From Shewanella sp. Isolate11 (GTDB taxonomy: Bacteria > Pseudomonadota > Gammaproteobacteria > Enterobacterales > Shewanellaceae), in NCBI RefSeq assembly GCF_022398315.1, contig NZ_JAKEVF010000004.1, positions 306,886-370,885 of the forward strand: a stretch of DNA of 64,000 bases, given 5' to 3'. Every line of letters starts with the position of its first letter. Position 1 is the stretch's first letter. The notes beneath the pieces are model-generated. The model had not been told where the DNA came from and did no database searches. It was given only the letters and a program-made list of their open reading frames with translations. Both the position numbers and the translations under genes were made by a program. Below are positions 17,642 through 26,657 of the stretch, in pieces.

Positions 17642-18256
17642 ATGAAGTTTAAACATCTGTTGCTGCTGGTTGTGGCGGGATTCTTGGCTTGGATCTGGTT
17701 CGGTAATCGAGCCTGTGAGTTACCTAAGTTGCCAGCCGATGCGACGATTCTGGCTTTTGGCGATAGTCTTACCCAAGGCGTTGGAGCAAGTCGTGGTAAT
17801 GATTATCCGACTATCTTGGCCGAGCTTACCGGGCTTAATGTTGTAAACGCAGGCATTTCGGGAGAAACCACTGCCGAGGGCGCGAAGCGATTCGCGGCTG
17901 AGTTGGATAAAGCTAATCCTGATCTTGTGTTGCTATTGGAAGGTGGTAACGACTTTTTACGTAACCTTTCTGAGCAGCAAGCCGAAGCGAATTTGGCTAC
18001 CATGATAGTGCAGGCACAGTCCCGTGATATCGCCGTGGTGTTGATAGCCGTACCACAGAAAAGTGTTTGGCTGGCTCCCGCAGACTTGTATGCCCGTTTA
18101 GCCGAGCAATATCAATTGTCTTGGATTGAGGCCACGTTAACAGAACTACTGGGATCCCCTGAGCTAAAATCTGACTCGGTGCATCTTAACGAACAAGGGT
18201 ATCGCCGTCTGGCCGAGCAGATACAGAGCCATTTACAACAGGCTGGCGCGCTTTAA
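17642..18256 (+). CDS. SGNH/GDSL-family esterase (TesA-like)
   Basis: This is a 204-residue arylesterase/lysophospholipase of the TesA type. An N-terminal hydrophobic anchor or signal sequence (residues 5-20) precedes the four SGNH blocks. These are FGDSLTQG with Ser42, a Gly in block II (NAGISGETT), GGNDFL with Asn103, and SDSVHLNEQG with Asp178 and His181. It probably acts in the periplasm or at the inner membrane on short acyl esters or thioesters. A GGGTGATGA sequence immediately before the ATG may serve as the ribosome site. The promoter must lie inside or upstream of the MITE-like element directly in front. Substrate range cannot be read from sequence. Confidence 0.88.
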   Translation: MKFKHLLLLVVAGFLAWIWFGNRACELPKLPADATILAFGDSLTQGVGASRGNDYPTILAELTGLNVVNAGISGETTAEGAKRFAAELDKANPDLVLLLEGGNDFLRNLSEQQAEANLATMIVQAQSRDIAVVLIAVPQKSVWLAPADLYARLAEQYQLSWIEATLTELLGSPELKSDSVHLNEQGYRRLAEQIQSHLQQAGAL

Positions 18257-18487
18257 GTTACTTATGATGTGCTGGTAGTGCCAGCAAAACGTATAACGGC
18301 GAAAAACTGGCGCTAAATGAGCCAAGATCGATGGGATAAATCACTGTGCATGACGCATTATGCAAATATTTGGGTTAAAGTTATCTTTTAGCCTAAATCG
18401 ACTTGACCATGACGGGCGTTTTGTGGGTAAATTCTCAAATAACAAATGGCGGCTTGCCAGAATAATAAATCAGGTTAATTACTTCTC

Positions 18488-19219
18488 ATGACAGATCTTG
18501 AGCAGCAAGTATTTACTCAAGTACGTGCAATTATTGCCAATGAAGAACAGGTCATTGGTCGACGCGGTATTCTTATTCCATTGAAGAAAGCCATTATCGC
18601 CGACGGCGACATTCGCAATGTGATCGATATAGTCTCTTCAGATCCTGCTTTAGCGGCTCACTTGTTGTGGCGCAGTAATGCGGCCGTGAATGCCACAACG
18701 GCCACAATTTCTAAAAATCGTTCATTGAAAGATGCTTTGGTACGTTTAGGCCAGGTGAATATCTATCGTTACGCCTTCACTTTTTACCTTAAAGAGCGCC
18801 TCGATGAATTGCCTCAACCCTATAAGAAATTGGTGTTTGGTTACTGGGCATTAACTGAAAGTATTGCCACCGATGCCGTAGATAGCTTACATCATATGGA
18901 AGGGGTCGAGATTAACCCCGATGAAGTGCAGACCTTAGGCTTATTTAGCGTTTTTGGTGAGATCATTGCGTTAACTGCATTTGCCTATTTAAATGCCGAG
19001 TCGGAAGAGTCCTTCCCATTATCAATCATTAAGAACTTGATTGATAATAAGAAGCAAACTTTCACTCTTGAAGCGTTCGATGCGCTAGGCTTAGATGATG
19101 AGTTAAAAGATGAGTTTATGATTGCTCATAATCTGCGTCAGACTCGTAACCCTGATTCTCCAGGTTTGGTACTGCGCCGAGTATTGGCGATGCGTAATCA
19201 GCTGCTCAAGGCGCTGTAA
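18488..19219 (+). CDS. HDOD-domain protein
   Basis: This is a 243-residue all-helical protein resembling the HDOD fold, a catalytically dead relative of HD hydrolases used in signalling. Supporting segments are the helix pair around IRNVIDIVSSDPALAAHLL, the pattern TISKNRSLKDALVRLGQVN, which matches the HDOD 'I.sl..Ai..LG...v' signature, and the later FSVFGEIIALTAFAYL helix. No HD metal dyad and no output domain are present, so it would act as a protein-protein module. It is monocistronic and ends at a good terminator. The 231 bases upstream hold no other feature that I can assign. Confidence 0.75.
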   Translation: MTDLEQQVFTQVRAIIANEEQVIGRRGILIPLKKAIIADGDIRNVIDIVSSDPALAAHLLWRSNAAVNATTATISKNRSLKDALVRLGQVNIYRYAFTFYLKERLDELPQPYKKLVFGYWALTESIATDAVDSLHHMEGVEINPDEVQTLGLFSVFGEIIALTAFAYLNAESEESFPLSIIKNLIDNKKQTFTLEAFDALGLDDELKDEFMIAHNLRQTRNPDSPGLVLRRVLAMRNQLLKAL

Positions 19220-19235
19220 ACTCTTTATAACCTTC

Positions 19236-19265
19236 AAAAGTCTGCATATTGCAGACTTTTTTGTT
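19236..19265 (+). terminator. rho-independent terminator after the HDOD gene
   Basis: AAAAGTCTGCA pairs with TGCAGACTTTT around a TAT loop, followed by a T-run, 17 bases after the HDOD stop codon. Confidence 0.9.
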
Positions 19266-19341
19266 TTTTCGGCAGAGATAGCGAAGGTTTTGTAAGCTTC
19301 TATACTCAAGTAACTTATTCATGTTAATTGGGATAATCGCT

Positions 19342-19545
19342 ATGAGTCATACTTATAAAATCATCGAACTTGTTGGCTCTTCACCTGTGAGTTCTGACGA
19401 GGCAATTAAGAATGCTATCGCCGAAGCGAGCCAGTCGCTTCATCATCTGCGCTGGTTTCAGGTGGTGGAAACTCGTGGTCATCTTGAAGCCGGACTCATA
19501 GCCCATTGGCAGGTGACAATTAAGGTCGGTTTTACTTTGGATTGA
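19342..19545 (+). CDS. dodecin (flavin-binding small protein)
   Basis: This is a 67-residue dodecin. The family begins with [14 protein letters not shown], so the ATG at 19342 is preferred over the upstream in-frame ATG at 19321, which would add seven unsupported residues. The beta-alpha-beta-beta pattern is complete: [14 protein letters not shown] as the helix, then [15 protein letters not shown] with the flavin-stacking Trp, and [14 protein letters not shown] as the last strand. Dodecins assemble as dodecamers that store or buffer riboflavin and FMN in the cytoplasm. It is monocistronic between the HDOD terminator and the convergent CoA-transferase genes. Confidence 0.92.
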   Translation: MSHTYKIIELVGSSPVSSDEAIKNAIAEASQSLHHLRWFQVVETRGHLEAGLIAHWQVTIKVGFTLD

Positions 19546-19697
19546 GGCTCGTTCGCTATTAAGCCTATTGCTAATCAGCTGAGTATGAAGAATCGGGTAT
19601 CAAGAGCTTGGTATGAGGGGGTGGGCATGAAAGCAGGGGAGAGCTGCCTTCACGCCCAGATGTGCCTACATTAATTTATGGGCACTAGTTTGAGTTA

Positions 19698-20357
19698 TTA
19701 GTTAAAACTCATTTCAGGTACATGGCTTGGCACCACGAGTTCGCCTGCAGTGAGCTTGATAATCTCCTCGACACTGACACCGGGAGCACGTTCCAGTAGG
19801 TGGAATTTACCCTGCTTAATTTCGATTAAGGCTAAATCGGTCAGCACTTTCTTGATGCAGCCTTTACCAGTTAACGGCAAGCTACATTCGCTCAGCAGTT
19901 TCGACTCGCCATGTTTTGATGCGTGGGTCATGGTGACAATAATATTGTCTGCACCGGCGACCAGATCCATCGCGCCGCCCATTCCTTTGATTAATTTGCC
20001 TGGGATCATGTAAGAGGCGATATTACCTTGGGTATCGACCTCAAAGGCGCCAAGTACGGTTAAATCTACGTGACCGCCGCGGATCATGGCAAAGGATTCG
20101 GCAGAGTCGAATACCGCGGCGCCAGTGATCATGGTGACCGTCTGTTTACCTGCATTAATCAAGTCGGCATCAATTTCATCTTCTGTGGGGAACTGCCCCA
20201 TGCCTAATAATCCATTTTCCGACTGCAACATTACTTCTATGCCTTCAGGAATATAGTTGGCCACTAAAGTGGGAATACCTATGCCTAGATTAACGTAATA
20301 ACCATCTTTAATTTCTTGCGCCACACGCTGCGCCAGTTGTTCTCTTGAAAGTGCCAT
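19698..20357 (-). CDS. scoB: 3-oxoacid CoA-transferase subunit B
   Basis: This is a 219-residue beta subunit of a succinyl-CoA:3-ketoacid (or acetate:acetoacetate) CoA-transferase. The catalytic glutamate is Glu47 in LQSENGLLGMG. Other family marks are the N-terminal YYVNLGIGIPTLVANY, the Gly-rich GAAVFDSAESFAMIRGGHVD, and GKLIKGMGGAMDLVAGA. With subunit A, encoded 12 bases upstream in the same operon, it would transfer CoA to acetoacetate. That yields acetoacetyl-CoA for thiolysis and links it to the 3-hydroxybutyrate dehydrogenase gene across the divergent promoter. Length is normal. Confidence 0.95.
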   Translation of the reverse strand: MALSREQLAQRVAQEIKDGYYVNLGIGIPTLVANYIPEGIEVMLQSENGLLGMGQFPTEDEIDADLINAGKQTVTMITGAAVFDSAESFAMIRGGHVDLTVLGAFEVDTQGNIASYMIPGKLIKGMGGAMDLVAGADNIIVTMTHASKHGESKLLSECSLPLTGKGCIKKVLTDLALIEIKQGKFHLLERAPGVSVEEIIKLTAGELVVPSHVPEMSFN

Positions 20358-20369
20358 TTGAAATCCTAT

Positions 20370-21077
20370 TTACTTGCTTGATGGGCGAGTGGTGACTTGT
20401 TCGATGCGTTTTTCGAAAGTGCCTTGGATCAGCCTATCGACGTAGATTCCCGGGGTGTGGATCTCATCGGGATCCAGTTCACCGGGCTTGACTATCTCTT
20501 CCACTTCGACCACGGTGATCTTTCCTGCTGTGGCGGCTAAGGGATTAAAGTTGCGTGCGGTTTTACGAAAAATTAGATTTCCAAAAGTGTCAGCTTTCCA
20601 GGCTTTAACGATGGCAAAGTCACCTTGAATAGACTCTTCAAGGATGTAGTCTCGGCCATTATACTGCTTACACTCTTTGCCGATTGCAACGTCAGTGCCA
20701 TAGCCTGTCGCGGTATAAAAAGCGGGGATCCCCGCACCTGCAGCGCGCATTTTTTCTGCTAAAGTGCCTTGTGGTGTGAGTTCAACTTCCAACTCGCCAG
20801 ACATCATCTGCGCTTCAAAAATGGCATTTTCACCCACGTAAGAGGCGATCATTTTCTTGATCTGCTTGTCGAACAGCAGCACCCCGAGACCATGCTCTGT
20901 GGTACCACAGTTGTTAGACACCATAGTTAGATCTTTAGTGCCTTTACGTTTGATCTCGTTGATCAAATTTTCGGGAATACCACAAAGGCCAAATCCACCG
21001 GCGATGACGGTCATGCCATCTTCTAGCCCCGCTAATGCCTCTGCGTAGCTAGTGACGACTTTATTAAATCCAGACAT
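20370..21077 (-). CDS. scoA: 3-oxoacid CoA-transferase subunit A
   Basis: This is a 235-residue alpha subunit of the same CoA-transferase. The CoA-binding signature is [20 protein letters not shown] (residues ~20-39), followed by [15 protein letters not shown] and, later, [20 protein letters not shown] and [20 protein letters not shown]. It is transcribed first in the scoAB pair and is divergent from the hbdH gene, with a 169-base shared promoter region. That region contains inverted repeats (TAGTA-N5-TACTA near 21107 and TGGTAC-N4-GTGCCA near 21149) that could be operators. The physiological acceptor (succinyl-CoA or acetyl-CoA) cannot be decided from sequence. Confidence 0.95.
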   Translation of the reverse strand: MSGFNKVVTSYAEALAGLEDGMTVIAGGFGLCGIPENLINEIKRKGTKDLTMVSNNCGTTEHGLGVLLFDKQIKKMIASYVGENAIFEAQMMSGELEVELTPQGTLAEKMRAAGAGIPAFYTATGYGTDVAIGKECKQYNGRDYILEESIQGDFAIVKAWKADTFGNLIFRKTARNFNPLAATAGKITVVEVEEIVKPGELDPDEIHTPGIYVDRLIQGTFEKRIEQVTTRPSSK

Positions 21078-21246
21078 GAGTTTCTCTCTTTTGACGAAAG
21101 CTGAAAGTAGTACTGGATACTATTACTCAAAAAAGCAAACGCTCCTATGGTACTAAGGTGCCAAATAAATTTGCCTCAAGTTGTTTTAATCTCTTAGTAA
21201 TAGCAGTGCTGAAAATGCATCATAGAGAATAATAAGAGGAATCATC

Positions 21247-22065
21247 ATGTCACAAGTGACGGATACAAAAGGGGCGAATACTGGGATTGCTGGCCGAGTC
21301 GCCCTAATTACAGGATCAACCAGTGGCATTGGCTTAGCGACGGCCCATGTCTTGGCTGAACAAGGCTGTCATTTAGTGTTGCATGGTTTAATGAGCGAAG
21401 TAGAGGGCCAAGCCCTCGCCGCTGAATTTGCCAGCCAATATAAAATTAACACCTGTTTTAGTAATGCCGACCTACGGGATGCCAGCAGTATTTATCAGTT
21501 TATGGATACCGCGGTTGCCAAGCTGGGCAATATCGACATTTTGGTGAATAACGCTGGTATTCAACATACTCAAGATGTCAGCAATTTTCCCGAGGAAAAG
21601 TGGAACGACATTATCGCTATTAACCTTTCATCGGCATTCCATACCATTAAGAAAGTTGTACCTGCGATGGCTGAAAATAGTTGGGGGCGGATTATCAACA
21701 TCGCTTCGGTGCATGGCTTGGTGGCCTCGGTGAATAAGTCGGCCTACTGTGCAGCTAAACATGGCATTGTTGGCTTAACCAAAGTGGTTGCGCTTGAATG
21801 TGCCGAGATGGGCATCACGGTTAACGCTATCTGCCCTGGTTGGGTCGATACCCCATTAATTAATAAACAAATTGAGAATATCGCTGCCGATAAAAATATT
21901 GATTACGCTCAGGCTAAATATCAGTTAGTGACGGCCAAGCAACCGCTGCCTGAAATGCTTGACCCGCGTCAAATTGGGGAATTTGTACTGTTTCTTTGTG
22001 GGCATGCTGCCAGAGGAATTACTGGATCATCTTTACCTATGGATGGGGCATGGACGGCGCAATAA
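21247..22065 (+). CDS. hbdH: 3-hydroxybutyrate dehydrogenase (SDR family)
   Basis: This is a 272-residue short-chain dehydrogenase closest in pattern to NAD-dependent D-3-hydroxybutyrate dehydrogenase. The nucleotide-binding TGSTSGIG lies at 22-29, NNAG at 101-104, catalytic Ser154 in NIASVHG, and Tyr167 and Lys171 in SAYCAAK. The segment HGLVASVNKSAYCAAKHG and the late AVTAKQP-like stretch (LVTAKQPLPEMLDP) are typical of bacterial HBDH. It converts 3-hydroxybutyrate to acetoacetate, the substrate of the divergent CoA-transferase. The N-terminus is ~12 residues longer than usual. AGAGGA precedes the ATG. A PHA depolymerase gene follows 112 bases later on the same strand. Confidence 0.92.
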   Translation: MSQVTDTKGANTGIAGRVALITGSTSGIGLATAHVLAEQGCHLVLHGLMSEVEGQALAAEFASQYKINTCFSNADLRDASSIYQFMDTAVAKLGNIDILVNNAGIQHTQDVSNFPEEKWNDIIAINLSSAFHTIKKVVPAMAENSWGRIINIASVHGLVASVNKSAYCAAKHGIVGLTKVVALECAEMGITVNAICPGWVDTPLINKQIENIAADKNIDYAQAKYQLVTAKQPLPEMLDPRQIGEFVLFLCGHAARGITGSSLPMDGAWTAQ

Positions 22066-22134
22066 TATATTGGCGAATGCTTAACTACTCCTAAAGACCC
22101 ATACCTAACTTTTGACCATTCACCTAGGTTGAGT

Positions 22135-22153
22135 TTTGAACGTTTTGTTCAAA
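22135..22153 (+). promoter_or_regulatory. perfect inverted repeat upstream of the PHA depolymerase gene
   Basis: TTTGAAC and GTTCAAA flank a five-base spacer, ending 24 bases before the depolymerase ATG. The position suits a repressor operator over the promoter or early leader. The binding protein is unknown; PsrA-type fatty-acid regulators use related GTTTGAAC-like arms, but here the arm order is not the standard one. Confidence 0.5.
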
Positions 22154-22177
22154 CAATAATAAATCTAAGGTGATAGC

Positions 22178-24277
22178 ATGAAAATTTCTCGTGTGTTTGC
22201 CCAAACTCTAGTCTTGGTTTTTGGGCTTTTTTCTACCTGTACATTCGCTGGAAGTTGGCAACAAAATGTTGCTATTGGTGGTTTTAATAATGTGCATATT
22301 TATACCCCTGATAGCAACTCAAGCATAGGTCAAGGTAAAGGCTTACTTATTGTCCTGCATGGTTGTGTTCAGCCAATCAATAACTACCTTACTGCTAACT
22401 TGGAGCAGGCGGCAGAGGCCTATGGCCTAGTCATCGCTGTGCCTGATGCGATGAATAAAGCCGGTTATAGTTGTTGGTCTTATTGGCAGGGGACGATTAA
22501 TCGCACTTCTGGTGACTATAAAAATCTGATCAAACTCGCCACTGATATGTCTGCAGATACCAACCGTAATATCGATGCTAAGCAAGTGTATATAGCGGGT
22601 CTATCGTCCGGTGCTGCCATGGCAGCGCAAACAGCCTGTGTCGCACCTGATATCTTTGCTGGGGTAGCTCCAAGTGCGGGTCCAACAATTGGCACAAGTT
22701 CTAGCGGTGCGATATCGACCTGTGAATCAGTATCAACGGCAACATTCGTCTCTCGCTGTGAATCTTATGCTGGCAGTTATAAGAGTCATTTCGCCGATCA
22801 GCTAGCGATAATTGGCCATGGCGATGCTGATACCACAGTGAATACCTGCTACAACCAGCAAAATGCTGCCGGGTTTGCTGCCTTATATGGCGTTTCTCAA
22901 CTTTCTGGTAGTAACAGTTTGAGTGATGGTGTGGGACATACGGCCTCAGAAAGTCTTTGGACCGATAACCGTGTTGCTATGTTGTGGTTTGAAGGTTTAG
23001 ATCATTCATGGTCTGGTGGCGCAGGCGCATCGGGTGATTATGTTGCCAACGATAGTATTAACTTTGCTATGTATCTCGGGCAATATTTTGCTGAACACAA
23101 TTTACGTGTAGATAGAAATGCGGCGCCGACAGTGAGTAATCTAACCGCAGTTGAAACCAATGCTGCTTTATCTATATCAGCCGAAGCCAGTGATGAAGAT
23201 GGCAGTGTGGAAAATGCTGTCGTTAATATTTATCAATTGGTTGGTGTTGATTCGAGCTTGATTGAAACATTGTCAGTGAGCAGTTTTGATGCAAACGGTG
23301 GCTTTAGCGTGACGACTCAGGTGTTAAGCGATGGCTTATACAAAGTCACGGCCGAGGCCACTGACGATCAAAGTGCAACTGGGTTAGCTGCTGAATTAAC
23401 AGTGCGAGTCGGGCCTGAGCCTGCCGCTGCTGCGCCGCAGCTAACTAATGTCGAAGCTAGTGTATTAGGACAGTGTGCAACGGTGACTGGAACCGTACTT
23501 GATGTAAACCTGGATCTCGCCAGTGTTGAAGTGAGTTTTAGTAATGGCGCTCAAGAAACGGCAAATATCGTAGGTGACAGTTTTAGTGCAGAGGCTTGTA
23601 ACTTACCTGGCGGAACCAATATGGCGACAGTGGTTGCAACAGATGCTGCACAATTATCGAGCCAATTAAGTATCAATTTTGAAGTTGATGCTGGAAGCAC
23701 TGATGACTACAACAGTCATATTAGCCTCGGGCACATTACGTGGGGATCTGGTTATTCGGCTTGTTATTTAGCGTTCGGTACAGCCGAGTTCACTATGCGT
23801 GAATATGCCGTTGGTAACGATCAATGTCAGTGGGTTGCCGATGATAACTCAAGCTGTGCAGGGCCTTTGCAAGCGTGCTCCGATACGACTGTAGGCTCTG
23901 GCGATACAGGTGGGGATTCTGGTGGCGATACGGGCGGAGATACCGGTGGTGATACCGGTGTCGTCGATAGCGATGGTGACGGCATTGAGGATGGAATCGA
24001 TAACTGTCCTAATGTGGCTAATGCGACACAGGCTGATAATGATAATGATGGAACTGGTAATGCTTGTGATGCAACACCTGATGGCGATACTTATGCATGT
24101 ACAGAAGTGTTAGCGAGTAATTATGCCCACGTACAGGCCGGTCGAGCGACGACAAATGGTATATACGCCTTCGCCATTGGTTCTGGTGCAAGTATGGGAT
24201 TATATAATACCTTCTATACCACAACCTTAGCCGAGACGGCTGAAGGCTATTATCAGATTGGACAATGTCCTAACTGA
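22178..24277 (+). CDS. extracellular PHA (poly-3-hydroxybutyrate) depolymerase, multidomain
   Basis: This is a 699-residue secreted alpha/beta hydrolase. The signal peptide covers 1-24. The catalytic domain (~25-310) has the oxyanion motif VLHGCVQ, a lipase box GLSSG (141-145) with nucleophile Ser143, an Asp in HGDADTT (~216) and His276 in GLDHSW. Two Ig-like segments follow (~315-560), then a Cys-containing module (YSACYLAFGTAEFT), a Gly-Asp-Thr repeat linker, a thrombospondin-type-3-like calcium motif (DSDGDGIEDGIDNCP) and a C-terminal module (YAHVQAGRA, MGLYNTFYTTTLA). The last module resembles substrate-binding ends of PHB depolymerases. It would release 3-hydroxybutyrate or oligomers outside the cell, feeding the neighbouring HBDH and CoA-transferase. 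Confidence 0.9.
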   Translation: MKISRVFAQTLVLVFGLFSTCTFAGSWQQNVAIGGFNNVHIYTPDSNSSIGQGKGLLIVLHGCVQPINNYLTANLEQAAEAYGLVIAVPDAMNKAGYSCWSYWQGTINRTSGDYKNLIKLATDMSADTNRNIDAKQVYIAGLSSGAAMAAQTACVAPDIFAGVAPSAGPTIGTSSSGAISTCESVSTATFVSRCESYAGSYKSHFADQLAIIGHGDADTTVNTCYNQQNAAGFAALYGVSQLSGSNSLSDGVGHTASESLWTDNRVAMLWFEGLDHSWSGGAGASGDYVANDSINFAMYLGQYFAEHNLRVDRNAAPTVSNLTAVETNAALSISAEASDEDGSVENAVVNIYQLVGVDSSLIETLSVSSFDANGGFSVTTQVLSDGLYKVTAEATDDQSATGLAAELTVRVGPEPAAAAPQLTNVEASVLGQCATVTGTVLDVNLDLASVEVSFSNGAQETANIVGDSFSAEACNLPGGTNMATVVATDAAQLSSQLSINFEVDAGSTDDYNSHISLGHITWGSGYSACYLAFGTAEFTMREYAVGNDQCQWVADDNSSCAGPLQACSDTTVGSGDTGGDSGGDTGGDTGGDTGVVDSDGDGIEDGIDNCPNVANATQADNDNDGTGNACDATPDGDTYACTEVLASNYAHVQAGRATTNGIYAFAIGSGASMGLYNTFYTTTLAETAEGYYQIGQCPN
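23902..23961 (+). repeat. degenerate in-frame tandem repeat encoding the Gly-Gly-Asp-Thr linker
   Basis: Degenerate 12-15-base units encode consecutive GGD(T/S) tetrapeptides between the adhesion-like domains and the calcium-binding repeat of the depolymerase. Such linkers change length easily by slippage. Confidence 0.75.
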
Positions 24278-24292
24278 TAACATCCATTAATT

Positions 24293-24328
24293 AAAAACGC
24301 CATAAAGTCTGACTTTATGGCGTTTTTT
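24293..24328 (+). terminator. terminator after the PHA depolymerase gene
   Basis: AAAACGCCATAAAGTC pairs with GACTTTATGGCGTTTT, followed by T's, 16 bases after the stop codon. It lies between convergent genes and could serve both strands. Confidence 0.9.
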
Positions 24329-24358
24329 TCATGCTGCTTTATTGTTGGGGTATGACTG

Positions 24359-25309
24359 TTACTGTGTTTTTGTTTGCATAAAGTGGGCAATTGATAGATA
24401 AGTTTCTAGGCACTCTTGCTCAACGAGATCATGCAGTAGCATGTAGGCGTGGATCATGCCATCCAGTTGGTGATGTTCAACAGCGACACCGGCTTGTTTT
24501 AGGGCATTTACATAAGCAACACCTTCATCTCTTAGCGGGTCACATCCTGCGGTAAACACAAGACTTCGAGGTAGCTTATTCGTGATAGGTCCCAGTAGTG
24601 GTGATGCCTGCTTGATGTAATCCACATCATGGGCATTATGTTGAAAATAGTGCTGGAAATACCATTTCACTCTTGGGGTTTCGAGTAAGAATCCGCTGCC
24701 ATTGCTCTTGATTGAGTCTGAACTCATGGTGTAATCGACACTAGGGTAGATCAAGATTTGTTGATCAATGTGAATGCGAGGGTTACTTAGGCTACGCATA
24801 CTTAATCCACTGCAGATAGCGCCACCGGCACTGTCTCCTATGATGGTTACCGTACCATTGTGGTTAACTTCATCTAATAATTCTTGGTAATGAATAAGGG
24901 CATATTCACAATCATCTAGGCCAGCAGGGTAAGGGTGTTCTGGTGCTAAGCGATAATCGACCGAAATCACCACACAATTGGCTTTTTGAGCCAGATGACG
25001 GCAGATAGGGTCGTAAAGTTCGATACTGCCACACATATGACCGCCGCCGTGAAAATGTACCATTACCGGCAAGGCTTGTTTTGGTGCAGGGCTGTAGACT
25101 CTGGCAGGAATAATCCTATCTTCGAGCTGCCAATATTTATCTTTTATATATTTGACAGCCACCGACTCGCTCATCAAACCGCCAAGCTTATTGAGGTTTT
25201 CACGTGCCAGAGCAGGTGTCAGCTGAATGTTATTCTTTTTTGCTAACGCAATGTTTTGATTTGCCTGTTGAAGGAATTCATCAAGTTTTGGGGATGCTAC
25301 GCCTCGCAT
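24359..25309 (-). CDS. HSL-family alpha/beta-hydrolase (carboxylesterase)
   Basis: This is a 316-residue cytoplasmic esterase of the hormone-sensitive-lipase type. The HGGG oxyanion motif lies at 87-90, the nucleophile box GDSAGG has Ser160, the Asp lies in AGCDPLRDEG, and the catalytic His in GMIHAYM. There is no signal peptide. The start overlaps the end of the MFS carrier gene by 13 bases, so carrier and esterase are one operon. Together with the depolymerase region, a role in cutting imported hydroxyacid oligomers or esters is plausible but is inferred from context only. Confidence 0.88.
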   Translation of the reverse strand: MRGVASPKLDEFLQQANQNIALAKKNNIQLTPALARENLNKLGGLMSESVAVKYIKDKYWQLEDRIIPARVYSPAPKQALPVMVHFHGGGHMCGSIELYDPICRHLAQKANCVVISVDYRLAPEHPYPAGLDDCEYALIHYQELLDEVNHNGTVTIIGDSAGGAICSGLSMRSLSNPRIHIDQQILIYPSVDYTMSSDSIKSNGSGFLLETPRVKWYFQHYFQHNAHDVDYIKQASPLLGPITNKLPRSLVFTAGCDPLRDEGVAYVNALKQAGVAVEHHQLDGMIHAYMLLHDLVEQECLETYLSIAHFMQTKTQ

Positions 25310-26481
25310 GGGGATAACTCCTGTTTTTTCCCTGTTTCTGGTAACAAATAGCTACCAATAAAGACTGTGCTACTCAGAATGCTGATTAAGATAAATGCGC
25401 TTAAATAGTCGCCGTTGTTGATGTCCACCAGTTTGCCAAAAATCCATAATACGATAGTTGAGACCAAATAGCTGATTGACCAAAACAGGCTGAATATTAC
25501 TGTGATTTTTTGGCCGGTCATTTTAGGCAATTCGTGAGGGATAGAAACCAAGGCAGTAATGGGGAAGAAAATAAAGAAACCCAGCACTATGGCACACAGG
25601 GTTTGTAGCCAAGGGATTGGACAGAAGCTGAGTCCTAAAATGGTGATAAAAATAATGGCACCGCTACTGCGGATAACCGGTAAACGCAGGGGCTGCTTAC
25701 GGCTATAAAGGATCCCGGCAATGGTACCTATGATGCCAAAACCTATCACCCATTTACTTTGACTTATCCCCGCCTGAGGATAGAAGGTAAACAGACAGAT
25801 ATAAAAAGATAATAGCCCTGAGTAAGTTAACGCATACACCCAGTTAAATTTATCTTTTAAACCGTCGAGGTAACTGTAAATGACCTCGGGGGTGTCACCA
25901 GCATTGATTTGCGGATTATCATCTTGATATTTAACAAATAACCATAAAATTGCTAACACTAAGCTGGTGATAGAGAACAGCAATAAGCTGGTTTGCCAGC
26001 TACCGGTTAATTGATTAATGCTGGGCATGCCCCAGAGTACAATGGCGGTGCCGACATTAAATGCAACGGCATTAATACCATTGATCACCGGGCGTTCTTC
26101 GGGCGCAAACCACTTCATCACAATCGGATTGAAATAGACAATCATGAAGGCGCCACCGAGTCCCATGAAAAAGCGGCTAAGCAGCAGTAATTCATAGTTA
26201 GGCGCAAATGGGGTAATGATGCCTGTGACAATCAACAATGCCGAGATTAAAAAAGCAAATTTGACGCCAAATTTGAGGGTTAAATAAGCCGCACAAAAGG
26301 TGCCTACAATCTTGGCTAAGGTGACGGCACCACTGATAAAGCTGGCTGAAGCTAGGCTATCAATATGCATCGACTGCATTATGCTATTCATGCTTGCAGT
26401 TCCGCCAACCCAGGCCATGGCAAATAAAACATAACTAGTGAAGACTAGGCCTTCGACTAAATATTTATTGGTTATTTTCAT
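25297..26481 (-). CDS. MFS transporter
   Basis: This is a 394-residue major-facilitator carrier with about 12 membrane segments. It shows the usual loop marks, such as LLLSRFFMGLGGAFMIVYFNPIVMKWF after the fourth helix and a short basic cytoplasmic loop (YSRKQPLRLP). It belongs to a branch I cannot name. It is the first gene of an operon with the HSL-type esterase and diverges from the SSF-histidine kinase gene. The shared promoter region (26482-26657) contains an imperfect palindrome, ACTA-CCT-TAGT, near 26548. Import of 3-hydroxybutyrate or another product of ester cleavage is a context guess. Confidence 0.85.
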   Translation of the reverse strand: MKITNKYLVEGLVFTSYVLFAMAWVGGTASMNSIMQSMHIDSLASASFISGAVTLAKIVGTFCAAYLTLKFGVKFAFLISALLIVTGIITPFAPNYELLLLSRFFMGLGGAFMIVYFNPIVMKWFAPEERPVINGINAVAFNVGTAIVLWGMPSINQLTGSWQTSLLLFSITSLVLAILWLFVKYQDDNPQINAGDTPEVIYSYLDGLKDKFNWVYALTYSGLLSFYICLFTFYPQAGISQSKWVIGFGIIGTIAGILYSRKQPLRLPVIRSSGAIIFITILGLSFCPIPWLQTLCAIVLGFFIFFPITALVSIPHELPKMTGQKITVIFSLFWSISYLVSTIVLWIFGKLVDINNGDYLSAFILISILSSTVFIGSYLLPETGKKQELSPCEA

Positions 26482-26657
26482 TGTGTAATTATTCTTTAAC
26501 CTGAAATGGACACTGAAGCTAGGTTATCTGATGACCCTGCAGAAATAAGTACTACCTTAGTGCACTGCAGCAAATTTAAGATTTAACAACTCTTTATCAT
26601 TTAATCTGGCTAGTGTAGGTTGAGCAGATAATAATAAGAAAATCTTTGGGGAATCTC

